From IMG/VR virus record IMGVR_UViG_3300009151_000461, positions 1 through 21,802 of that record: a DNA stretch of 21,802 nucleotides. The stretch is one strand, 5' to 3'. Made by a program: the position numbers and the translations under genes. Source of the stretch: a virus. Shown piece by piece: positions 1-7,237 of this stretch; positions within the stretch are counted from its first letter, which is position 1, and the number at the start of each line of letters is the position of its first letter. The notes under the pieces are model-generated. The model ran no database searches and was not told the DNA's origin. It saw nothing but the letters and a program-made list of their open reading frames with translations.

Positions 1-3000
1 ACTACCAGTAGTCTTGATTGGATTAGCGTTAATATTGTTTATCTCAGAACCGATCTGAGAGTTAGTTCTATATCCTGGAGCTGCTTGCTTGAATAAGCTT
101 AAAGCTTCTCGTTCACTGAGTCCTCTTGCTCTAAGAGTACGTATAATGCTTTTTAAAGCACTTATAGTTGTTGCGTCTTTCTCTAACTCACCTTGCTTAC
201 CAAGATACTTGGAAGGATCTATTTTGTAAGTTGGATCCACATTATTTTTCGCTAGCTCAAACTCATGTGAAGCTGCAAATGGCAACATACCCTGAGCATC
301 AGCCGCTGGTTGATTAGTAGGTACGGTTGCTGGCTTAACTTTAACTGCTCTAGGTGCAGGTTTACCTTTTCTAGAGGCACTCATTCTACTTAGACAAGCA
401 CTACTTTCTTTACATCCTTTAGCTGCCTTTAAAATGAGCTCCCTGATTCTTTCCGGTGTAGCTCCTGCAATCTTTTTTAAACTTCCATCTTTTTCAAAAT
501 AATTTATTAGATCTTTATGGGCTTGCTGATGCTGCGCAGCAAAATTTGGATCGGTTTGAGCTAACTCATGGCTAGGTATGTTCCCTTGACTAGAGTTAGA
601 TACAGGTACGTTTTGTAGTTTTTTTGATTTGGTCAGATAGGAGAATCTATTCCTGTTGGCTCTGTTCCATGGGACCACATTATGTCTGCCGTGTTGCGCA
701 ATAAGTGCCTGAATCTGGTCTTTAGATGTTGTGCCTGGAATATAAAATATCTTACCTTCAACAGCAGGAAGATGTATGTTTCCTGTTTGCGGATTTAGTC
801 TCGAAGGTAACTGTACTTCACCACTATCTGCTCTCACTAGATGAGATATGGCTGTCGGAGGCATTTTCGATTGGTTTGCCACCAACCCAACATTTCCATA
901 TTCTTGCAGAGGGCCGTTTGGAGAAAAAGATACGGTGCCCCAATTTTTAGACCCGCCAGGGTTCAAAGTTGTTAATAACTCTTCGTTAGCGTAAGCACCT
1001 ACATGTCCAGGCATAGCTGCACGGACTTTTCGCCCAGCATGACTATCTAACGTAAACTTTTTAAAATAAGGGTCTGTTGTATTGAACTTCCCTGAAAGGG
1101 TTTCTTTTAAAAGTGCGTCGTGGTTGTAGTGCGCCCCTTGAGGAGACAATGCTGGCAGCACATTTAAACTTCCTGGCTGTCTCGCTTGACCCACCATAGC
1201 TTCTGTATCATGCACTAGATTTCTAGCAATTCCTTCACTAGCAGACATGATTTTAGGTACTTTTTGTTTAATAAAACTTTCAGTATTAGCTCCAGACACG
1301 GCATGAAATAAAGGATTGAGTCCTTTTGATACTAGAGGCATTAGTTTACCCAACGAGGCAACCTTCTCATACTCGAACGGCTTGTCTCGTTTAATATGCT
1401 TGTGGAAAAACTTACCAGGACTCTTCACCTTCAGTAGACGATGAAATAGACTAGCAGGTACATCACTATACTTGTATTCTCCGCCACTATGAAAGTGTAT
1501 CTCCAGCTCCTTTTCTTTCTTATCGTAGCCTACAGCCTTGATATTACTGCTTTTTAATTCGTGAGTGGCTTCTTTCTCCATATTGCCACCCGTATATTTA
1601 TCAGCTATTCTCTCAGCTTCTGTCTGATTAATCTTTATACCTGCACTCGCAAAAGCTTTAATGATTTTGCTAGGCTTTGCATAATTACTGCCGCCCTCCA
1701 TATGCTTAGGGTGATAAGTACCACCCTTCTCATTGAATATGTCTTTCCAGGCTTTTTCTCTTTTATAGAATTTACTGAGGTCGGCGAGAACAGGGTGATT
1801 TAATCCCGTAGCCTGTGCAGCTAACATCTGGGCAGCATAGGTGGTATCCCCTATCTCTTCTTTAAAGTTTGCTATGTCTCTATTCTTGATTGCGTCTACG
1901 AGCTCTTTAGCTTCTCCAGTAAGAAACGAAAATGGATAATGCCTGCCGTTAGTGACGTCTCTGTGAAGATCTTTACTCTTATGCCACTTATATTCAGCTT
2001 CTTTCTCTAGCTCACTCTCTTTCTTTTTTTTAGCTACTACAGGTTTACAGCTATCGTCGCTATATGGTTCTTTACCAGGAACAGGCTTGTAACCTTCCCA
2101 GCAACGGCCTGCTGCGGTTTTTTCTTTAAGTCTTTTTATTGTATGAGGAGTTACACACTCTTGAGTCATTATTTCGACTCTAGGACGGATAGTCATGCCC
2201 ATATATTCAGTATCCTTAAGCTTGTCCCGATTTTCTTTCCAGAGCTTTATAGTGTTGAGTAGTCCTTGCTTTCCTCGTCCTATATGATCTTTATCGTCTA
2301 GACCATTAATTGTGAAAAAAGTCTTATCAAGATCAGGCATATTAGCCAAATGCTGATATGCTCCAGGCTGACCAAATCTCTCATGACCATCTACAGCACC
2401 ATACAGAAAAGATTTCTCAGAGTCATATGGAAGGCCTGCCCCAAGCAATTCTTTGCCCAGAGTAGCCTCAAACTCTTTTCTGTCGTCTACATATTTTTGA
2501 GCCAGTTCAGGTTTATTCTCCCATCTTCCTCTCGAGCGATCTTTGAGCAGTTCTAGATAGGTTAGAGGCCTTAATTCTTTATGTTTTCCGTGAGGATTGT
2601 AGTGCGTAAATACATAATCCTCCTCCGAAGCTGTCTTCTCATTAGATTCCTTATTTAAAATATCTTTTAATTTATCGTACAAAGTAACGGCTGCACCGCT
2701 TTTGGCTAATAACGCATTAGGTGTTTGTGTTGGCGGCTGTTGTAAGGGAGCTATATTTGTTTTAATCGCCGGATTTTTGTCCTGAGGCAGGTATGGAGCG
2801 CCAGGAGTTTTAGCCAAGCTATTATAGAAATCCCGTCCTGTATTAACAGCTGTGGCACCTAAAGATAAAGCCGTCCCGACTAGTGGTACAGCCCCAGCAA
2901 CGCCGCCAAACCTATCTATCGCTGCCCCTGTAGTGTCTGGGACATTTTGAGCTAGCCGTTGCTGTGTATTAGCTTCTCCGACAGCTATCCCAACTCCAGG

Positions 3001-3864
3001 TACAAACTTATTAAGTTTATTTGTTAGTCTAGTTCCTAAATTTGCAGCGTTGCCTACAAATTTTCTTAACCCCGAGGCCGCAATTGGAGCAGTATCATTT
3101 ATGTTTAAAGTATCTTTGGCCACATTCCAACCACTAGGCCTATTAGTTTGTTGCGCCAAAATTTCTGTTGGCATATTTATTGGACTGTGATGTGTAATAA
3201 ATTGATTACTTGAAGATAGCTCCGGAGGATTTTCTTCAGCCTTCTTCTCCTTAGGGCAACACAGATCACCTTTGATCTCATATCCCTTTGGAACACTATA
3301 TTCCATATCCTCTAGAAACGAACCACTGAAAGCTTCACCCTTGTCTACAGCCTTTGCTACACTTTTAGGCACACCTGCAACCTTCTCTATATAGCTATAT
3401 AGATCCAACACCTCACTTGTTTTCTCTAGTTTACAATAATTCTCTACCACGAAACCTAGTTTACCCAACAGCTCAACGTCCTCGCCGTTAATATAAGTGT
3501 TACCATCAATATCCACTATTCCTGTATTCCTAGCCATCTTGCTCATAGGATCAGCTAGTCTGTTATTCGGTATAGGTGTAAAGTGCTGCTGTTTCTGCGG
3601 AGCTGATACCTCTCCTGGTTTTCGTGACACACTATGACTCTGATTGCTAGTCATAGACTTATTGGATACTGGTAGGCTGATAGGTTTAGCCGGTTCCAGC
3701 TCTTCTGGCTCGGTGAGAGGCTTGGTTATTTCCTTTGTTTTATTATTCTCAAGGTCAGGTAATGCCCCTATCTCTGGTGCCACAAAAGGCTGATCTTTAG
3801 CAGCAGCCATTTTAGCTAATGCCGTGAATATTTTTTCTTTTTTGAGATGCTTGTACAGGGACAT
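1..3864 (-). CDS. Giant multidomain virion-type protein, N-terminal 1288 residues (C-terminus outside window)
   Basis: An uninterrupted minus-strand frame runs from the ATG at 3864 to position 1 (exactly 1288 codons, no stop). Residues 1-140 are Pro/Ser-rich. Residues around 290-370 hold Gly/Ala-rich hydrophobic stretches that could touch membrane. C588 to C606 bound a short module (GRCWEGY, VPGKEPY). Residues about 640-685 match the MazG-like pattern ExxE (651-654) followed by ExxD (670-673, EEIGDTTY). Residues about 771-826 match a KTSC domain (SSNIKAVGYD, SGGEYKYSDVP, FFHKHI). EKxA tetrapeptides occur at 160, 409, 581, 620, 763, 833 and 1228, often just before a module. There is no clear Shine-Dalgarno; the leader is AT-rich. 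Size and mosaic build suggest an internal or ejected virion protein or a processed polyprotein. This is inference; the domain matches are by eye, and the enzyme-like domains could be structural remnants. Confidence 0.85.
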   Translation of the reverse strand, partial: MSLYKHLKKEKIFTALAKMAAAKDQPFVAPEIGALPDLENNKTKEITKPLTEPEELEPAKPISLPVSNKSMTSNQSHSVSRKPGEVSAPQKQQHFTPIPNNRLADPMSKMARNTGIVDIDGNTYINGEDVELLGKLGFVVENYCKLEKTSEVLDLYSYIEKVAGVPKSVAKAVDKGEAFSGSFLEDMEYSVPKGYEIKGDLCCPKEKKAEENPPELSSSNQFITHHSPINMPTEILAQQTNRPSGWNVAKDTLNINDTAPIAASGLRKFVGNAANLGTRLTNKLNKFVPGVGIAVGEANTQQRLAQNVPDTTGAAIDRFGGVAGAVPLVGTALSLGATAVNTGRDFYNSLAKTPGAPYLPQDKNPAIKTNIAPLQQPPTQTPNALLAKSGAAVTLYDKLKDILNKESNEKTASEEDYVFTHYNPHGKHKELRPLTYLELLKDRSRGRWENKPELAQKYVDDRKEFEATLGKELLGAGLPYDSEKSFLYGAVDGHERFGQPGAYQHLANMPDLDKTFFTINGLDDKDHIGRGKQGLLNTIKLWKENRDKLKDTEYMGMTIRPRVEIMTQECVTPHTIKRLKEKTAAGRCWEGYKPVPGKEPYSDDSCKPVVAKKKKESELEKEAEYKWHKSKDLHRDVTNGRHYPFSFLTGEAKELVDAIKNRDIANFKEEIGDTTYAAQMLAAQATGLNHPVLADLSKFYKREKAWKDIFNEKGGTYHPKHMEGGSNYAKPSKIIKAFASAGIKINQTEAERIADKYTGGNMEKEATHELKSSNIKAVGYDKKEKELEIHFHSGGEYKYSDVPASLFHRLLKVKSPGKFFHKHIKRDKPFEYEKVASLGKLMPLVSKGLNPLFHAVSGANTESFIKQKVPKIMSASEGIARNLVHDTEAMVGQARQPGSLNVLPALSPQGAHYNHDALLKETLSGKFNTTDPYFKKFTLDSHAGRKVRAAMPGHVGAYANEELLTTLNPGGSKNWGTVSFSPNGPLQEYGNVGLVANQSKMPPTAISHLVRADSGEVQLPSRLNPQTGNIHLPAVEGKIFYIPGTTSKDQIQALIAQHGRHNVVPWNRANRNRFSYLTKSKKLQNVPVSNSSQGNIPSHELAQTDPNFAAQHQQAHKDLINYFEKDGSLKKIAGATPERIRELILKAAKGCKESSACLSRMSASRKGKPAPRAVKVKPATVPTNQPAADAQGMLPFAASHEFELAKNNVDPTYKIDPSKYLGKQGELEKDATTISALKSIIRTLRARGLSEREALSLFKQAAPGYRTNSQIGSEINNINANPIKTTGS

Positions 3865-3991
3865 ATTAGAGTATCATGATATGTTGATATGTTTTGGCGT
3901 GCGGTAATATAATTAAATATTATTCTAATAAAGTTTTAACAACTCTGGTTGTTTCTGTTTTCATTGTACAAGAAACTATTTGTATCTGACA

Positions 3992-4015
3992 GCTAAAAAA
4001 AAGACCCACACACCA
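3992..4015. repeat. 24-bp direct repeat, left copy
   Basis: Identical to 5587-5610: GCT, eight A, then GACCCACACACCA. Each copy forms the distal arm and poly-U tract of a minus-strand terminator. The following 17 nt are also related (11 of 17 identical). Together the two copies bracket the metalloprotease gene with its promoter. Confidence 0.9.
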
Positions 4016-4038
4016 ACTAAGGTATATGAGTCTTTTTT
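3995..4038 (-). terminator. Intrinsic terminator of the metalloprotease gene
   Basis: Read on the minus strand, GACTCATATAC pairs with GTGTGTGGGTC as an 11-bp stem using three G-U wobbles, followed by eight U. The wobbles pair only in the minus-strand RNA, which fixes the direction. It begins about 12 nt after the protease stop codon. Confidence 0.85.
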
Positions 4039-4049
4039 GGTGTTATAAG

Positions 4050-5516
4050 CTATTTCAGAGTGCCTGAAACAATATAACTGCCCACGCTTCCATAGCTACT
4101 GTAGCCAGTAGTCAATGGATCACCTTCACCTTCTCCGCTGACACGGACCAGATACACGCCAGGTTTGACTGGCAGAGTTAGGTTGCTATTGAGGCTATTG
4201 GTGAGATTGCTTTTACCTAGCACAACCCCATTGCAGCTGACTTCGACAGCGCTGTTAAGCCCACCATAGATGGTAACATTAACGCTAACCGTCAAAGAAC
4301 CGCTATTAGCAACATTTACAGTGTAATAACTGCTCATGCTGCTATTGCTGATTACTCCAGCTAATGAGCCGCTCAATACAACAGGACTAGCTACGTTATT
4401 CACCGAGCTATAGCAGAAGCCACTAGTTCCTGCACCAATGTTGAGAGCGATAGCATTAATATCGTCCTCTCTATTGTTTGCAAAAGCATAGTCACCTTTA
4501 CTCCACTGAACTATAGGTTTGCTGTAGCTGGTTCCCATTACAGGAGCCCAGTTACCCTGACCTGAATAGTACACAGTTGCACCTGCACCAGTCTTACCGT
4601 CGTGGTTCAACCCTAAGGTATGTCCCACTTCATGAGCAGCACATTCACCACTATTCTTTGCGTTGCCCGTGCTGTGCACGAACACGAAGCAAGGAACAGT
4701 GGAAGAATAGCACCCAGACCCAGAGGCTCTCCAGCTACCAATATAGGCATATCCACCATATCCACTGATGAAATCAGTGGTGGTGAAAATCGCCCGCATT
4801 CTCCGTTTTACTGGAGCAGCATAGTACATGCTGTAGTCTGTGGTAACATTAACGTCGAAGGCAGCGTAGCGCTCTGCCACGACATCATATGCCTGTTTGA
4901 GCTGATCTAATGTGAAATTGGCAGGAGCAGCCACAAAGGCTCTCCCTCCATTCCATACCGGATCCTGGATGTTACCACCAACGAAATCTAACAGGATGGT
5001 GCTCTTCGCACCAACTTTGCTATTCATCATTGGTACCATAGCCTGAGTTGTGACTGTAGACACAGTTGCTACGGCAGCTGCTCCAGCCCCTTCGGGTTTA
5101 ACAACTGGCATTTCTGCACAAGCTACTTCAGCCAACTTGCGCAACCTCCATGCTGGAGCGAATTTGAGTGAGTTTTCCAGCACCCACACCAATCCTTCTT
5201 CAGGCAGCATTACCATCCCTTCTGCTTGATCTCCTCTTAAAGAGAACACAAAAGTTCCGCCATGGAACTCTCCACCCAAATGCCAGCCATTTGGTTTTTC
5301 TCCTTCTATGCGTTTTGCAACGTAGTTTACTTTTCCGACGATCTCTTGCCCAGAGATCGAGAAAGTTAACTCTTTTTTTCCTTCATCGAACCGTATGAGC
5401 TCGGCTGCTGCAGTTGTAGATGACACTGCGATATCTGTATTTATGAGCTTTTTGTTGTTACCTACTATTAAAAACCCGATTAACCCTATTACCAACGCTG
5501 CGATTGTCTTTTTCAT
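4050..5516 (-). CDS. Secreted reprolysin-like zinc metalloprotease (metzincin)
   Basis: 488 aa. An N-terminal hydrophobic signal or anchor (about residues 4-20) is followed by a beta-rich N-terminal domain (about 40-125) resembling the propeptide-like domain of bacterial M12B-type proteases. The catalytic domain has HEVGHTLGLNHDG at 295-307, the metzincin zinc signature (H295, H299, H305; general base E296), and a Met-turn at M327 within APVMGTSYS. The C-terminal ~110 residues are Gly/Ser-rich beta sequence ending in GDPLTTGYSSYGS, like pre-peptidase C-terminal (PPC) domains of secreted proteases. The start has a good Shine-Dalgarno (AAAGG, 9 nt upstream), its own promoter and its own terminator, so it is a monocistronic, moron-like cassette. 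The substrate is unknown: host surface, neighbouring cells or virion processing are all possible. Protease family assignment is strong. Confidence 0.93.
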   Translation of the reverse strand: MKKTIAALVIGLIGFLIVGNNKKLINTDIAVSSTTAAAELIRFDEGKKELTFSISGQEIVGKVNYVAKRIEGEKPNGWHLGGEFHGGTFVFSLRGDQAEGMVMLPEEGLVWVLENSLKFAPAWRLRKLAEVACAEMPVVKPEGAGAAAVATVSTVTTQAMVPMMNSKVGAKSTILLDFVGGNIQDPVWNGGRAFVAAPANFTLDQLKQAYDVVAERYAAFDVNVTTDYSMYYAAPVKRRMRAIFTTTDFISGYGGYAYIGSWRASGSGCYSSTVPCFVFVHSTGNAKNSGECAAHEVGHTLGLNHDGKTGAGATVYYSGQGNWAPVMGTSYSKPIVQWSKGDYAFANNREDDINAIALNIGAGTSGFCYSSVNNVASPVVLSGSLAGVISNSSMSSYYTVNVANSGSLTVSVNVTIYGGLNSAVEVSCNGVVLGKSNLTNSLNSNLTLPVKPGVYLVRVSGEGEGDPLTTGYSSYGSVGSYIVSGTLK

Positions 5517-5542
5517 AAGTTAATTACCTTTCTAATCAAATA

Positions 5543-5571
5543 ATTATAACAGCTATATTCTAGATCTACAA
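5543..5571 (-). promoter_or_regulatory. Sigma70-like promoter of the metalloprotease gene
   Basis: On the minus strand TTGTAG (5571-5566), a 17-nt spacer and TATAAT (5548-5543) are followed by a short leader with AAAGG before the ATG at 5516. A C8 run directly precedes the -35 element. Confidence 0.75.
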
Positions 5572-5579
5572 GGGGGGGG
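5572..5579. repeat. G8/C8 homopolymer tract beside a promoter
   Basis: Eight consecutive G on the plus strand, immediately upstream of the protease -35 box. With the G9 at 15039-15047 it is one of only two G/C runs of eight or more that I found in the window. Confidence 0.9.
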
Positions 5580-5586
5580 TCAGAGG

Positions 5587-5610
5587 GCTAAAAAAAAGAC
5601 CCACACACCA
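5587..5610. repeat. 24-bp direct repeat, right copy
   Basis: Identical to 3992-4015. It is part of the terminator of the gene at 5650-6432 and lies just upstream of the protease promoter, so the pair flanks the whole protease cassette. Confidence 0.9.
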
Positions 5611-5627
5611 GTTACGATATGTGGGTC
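5590..5627 (-). terminator. Intrinsic terminator of the glycine-zipper protein gene
   Basis: On the minus strand GACCCACATA pairs with TGTGTGGGTC (10 bp, one wobble), followed by eight U. It starts about 22 nt after the stop codon at 5650 and is a diverged copy of the terminator at 3995-4038. Confidence 0.9.
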
Positions 5628-5649
5628 AGTTAAGCATATTTAATTGCAG

Positions 5650-6432
5650 CTATTTCTTTTTGGGTAGGTTGTACACCGAAGTCATGCCCTGTTCTTTTTG
5701 TGGCATAGATATTGCCTTTGTGGGATCAGGTGCGGCCTGTCCATTTAATCGTTTGAGTGTCTGTATTTTTGCTTTAATTTCTCCAATAGCCTGAGGAACC
5801 AAAGAACTTCCTTGATTTGGAATGTTCAAAGCTTGCCCATAAGCAGCTTTATCGTTTGTGCCCCTAATCAAGTCCGTCAACTTTTTAATACCAGGCTCTT
5901 GTATAACTTCTCCATATTGTGGTGAGCGCGCGCCGAACTGGTTTTTTGCATGCAGAAGACGGAGCATATTTAAGCCGTCTTCCATATTATGATCTTTGGA
6001 ATTTAGTGAATTTATAGCGTTGTGGGCAAACTCACTTTTATTCGCAAGATCTTTCATTCGTGGGCGCAGTTTAAGGTGAGCGTATCCTGCGCCAGCTCCA
6101 GCTCCAATAGCTCCGCCCGCTGCCGCTCCACCGAGACCTCTAGTTAACATGGACTCTAATCTAGAATTAGATACTTCATTACCTGCAGCATCTTGATGAG
6201 TACCTGGAGCTATTAGCCCTGTAGCAGCTCCACCGAGACCTCCTGCAGCACTACCCAGAATTCCGCCTGTGGCAGCTGTGCCTCTACGCAAACCTTTCAG
6301 CAAATTTTCCATTGCTTCAGGGTTGATAGCTGCGACTTTCCAGATTTTATCTGCTTCTATAGGAGATAAGCCCCTTTGCCGCGCTTTTTTAATAAACCCA
6401 GTTTTAAAATTATTTACAGTATTGTTGTCCAT
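5650..6432 (-). CDS. Glycine-zipper protein, probable membrane-active or virion protein
   Basis: 260 aa, not recognised by family. The N-terminus (residues 13-34, KKARQRGLSPIEADKIWK) is a short helical module whose RGLSxxEA core also occurs near residues 1245-1265 of the giant protein at 1-3864. Residues about 50-120 are two Gly/Ala-rich stretches with GxxxG spacing (GGLGGAATG, GGAAAGGAIGAGAGAG), typical of membrane-inserting glycine zippers. The C-terminal half is helical and polar and ends in KKK. A TATAAT box ends only 6 nt before the ATG and there is no Shine-Dalgarno, so the mRNA is probably leaderless. A strong terminator follows, giving a single-gene unit. Role in DNA ejection or membrane penetration is inference. 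Confidence 0.85.
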   Translation of the reverse strand: MDNNTVNNFKTGFIKKARQRGLSPIEADKIWKVAAINPEAMENLLKGLRRGTAATGGILGSAAGGLGGAATGLIAPGTHQDAAGNEVSNSRLESMLTRGLGGAAAGGAIGAGAGAGYAHLKLRPRMKDLANKSEFAHNAINSLNSKDHNMEDGLNMLRLLHAKNQFGARSPQYGEVIQEPGIKKLTDLIRGTNDKAAYGQALNIPNQGSSLVPQAIGEIKAKIQTLKRLNGQAAPDPTKAISMPQKEQGMTSVYNLPKKK

Positions 6433-6438
6433 GTTGTA

Positions 6439-6466
6439 ATTATACAGGTTTTACAGCATAGGCAAA
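6439..6466 (-). promoter_or_regulatory. Promoter giving a probable leaderless transcript
   Basis: On the minus strand TTTGCC (6466-6461), a 16-nt spacer and TATAAT (6444-6439) are followed by TACAAC and then the ATG at 6432. A start 7 nt after the -10 box would be the A of the ATG. Confidence 0.65.
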
Positions 6467-6467
6467 G

Positions 6468-6490
6468 AAAAAAGCTACTCAAGGGCTTTT
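6468..6490 (-). terminator. Terminator overlapping the end of the 73-aa zinc-ribbon gene
   Basis: AAAAGC (6485-6490 complement) pairs with GCTTTT (6470-6475 complement) on the minus strand and is followed by further U. The TAG stop of the gene lies in the loop and stem. The stem is only 6 bp, so strength is uncertain. It would end the tRNA and small-gene operon. Confidence 0.55.
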
Positions 6491-6696
6491 ATATTACCGC
6501 AATGAGAGCATCTTATTACCCCATCGTTATGGTATGATAATACACCTATTTTGCACACATGGCAGTGTGTGAACTTAGGTTCTACCTCATAGTGTTCTTC
6601 TTTTTCGCGAAGAGTAACTTGCTCTTTAGGGGATATATTGATTGTGATGGCGAAAGCCATAGCCGCCATAAACATTATCGCAAACAGTGTTTTCAT
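6475..6696 (-). CDS. Membrane-anchored zinc-ribbon microprotein A
   Basis: 73 aa. Residues 3-21 form one hydrophobic segment (or signal), then a charged linker, then a C-terminal zinc ribbon with C45-x2-C48 and C63-x2-C66 in the contexts HCHVC and IRCSHCG. The same layout and spacing occur in the 76-aa protein at 6993-7223, so they are likely paralogues. It is the last gene of the tRNA operon, 48 nt after tRNA-Arg, with no clear Shine-Dalgarno. Function unknown; a zinc ribbon on a membrane anchor suggests protein or nucleic-acid binding near the envelope, which is inference. Confidence 0.75.
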   Translation of the reverse strand: MKTLFAIMFMAAMAFAITINISPKEQVTLREKEEHYEVEPKFTHCHVCKIGVLSYHNDGVIRCSHCGNIKALE

Positions 6697-6744
6697 AGTT
6701 GATATCTAAAAATAATTTTTTTTTGGTGTTTAGTTTTAAAGGTG

Positions 6745-6816
6745 TGCGCCCACCAGGACTCGAACCTGGATTAGCGGCTTAGAAAGCCGCTGCTTTATCC
6801 CTTAAGCTATGGGCGC
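6745..6816 (-). tRNA. tRNA-Arg(UCU)
   Basis: 72 nt. The acceptor GCGCCCA pairs perfectly with TGGGCGC. The anticodon stem GCGGC/GCCGC closes the loop TTTCTAA, giving anticodon TCT. The T arm is CAGG-TTCGAGT-CCTG. The CCA end is not encoded. UCU reads AGA/AGG, codons often rare in hosts and common in AT-leaning phage genes. Confidence 0.95.
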
Positions 6817-6823
6817 ATAAAAC

Positions 6824-6991
6824 CTAGTCGAACGGACAGTCGATAGCTAGCAGCATACCCTTAACACTCGAAAGCGCAAGAGCTGCAAATATATATTTTT
6901 CAACGGTACCGCATGGAGCGAACCCCAATACAATACCATCGAAAATGGTGAGAGCCAAGAACATCAAAAATAGCAATAGATTCATATTCAT
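6824..6991 (-). CDS. Small hydrophobic membrane protein
   Basis: 55 aa, starting at ATG 6991, one base after the stop of the upstream zinc-ribbon gene, with GGAAAGG upstream as Shine-Dalgarno. A longer frame upstream would overlap that gene and is not needed. Two hydrophobic segments (about residues 3-22 and 32-50) are separated by a short polar turn with one Cys. It ends 7 nt before tRNA-Arg. Unrecognised; a small two-helix membrane protein of a phage tRNA operon. Confidence 0.65.
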   Translation of the reverse strand: MNMNLLLFLMFLALTIFDGIVLGFAPCGTVEKYIFAALALSSVKGMLLAIDCPFD

Positions 6992-6992
6992 A

Positions 6993-7223
6993 TTATTTAC
7001 CTTTCCCACAGTAAGTGCATCTGATCTTGTTTGTTTCCGGGTCAGGCAGCATTGCACCGTACTCACACTTTACACAGTGTTCCTGCGCTTTTACTTCAGG
7101 AGGAGTCATTTCTACAGCCATAGTTGTACTGTAGTATGTCTTTGGTTGTTCTGTTGTTTTAAACCACAACATTGCACTGACTGTTGTGGCTGCCGCGATT
7201 ATACTGACAATTAATGCTTTCAT
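6993..7223 (-). CDS. Membrane-anchored zinc-ribbon microprotein B
   Basis: 76 aa from ATG 7223. An in-frame extension upstream is rejected because it would read into tRNA-Leu. Residues 2-20 are hydrophobic, followed by a Thr/Pro-containing linker and a zinc ribbon with C50-x2-C53 and C69-x2-C72 (HCVKC, IRCTYCG). It is a likely paralogue of the 73-aa protein at 6475-6696. It lies 14 nt after tRNA-Leu and 1 nt before the 55-aa gene. Function unknown. Confidence 0.8.
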   Translation of the reverse strand: MKALIVSIIAAATTVSAMLWFKTTEQPKTYYSTTMAVEMTPPEVKAQEHCVKCEYGAMLPDPETNKIRCTYCGKGK

Positions 7224-7237
7224 TTGTTTTAAAAAAG

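Noticed and set aside
726-2556. Plus-strand frames of 68-80 codons over the left 2.5 kb
   Set aside because: They are antisense to the continuous 1288-codon minus-strand frame, which has recognisable domains.
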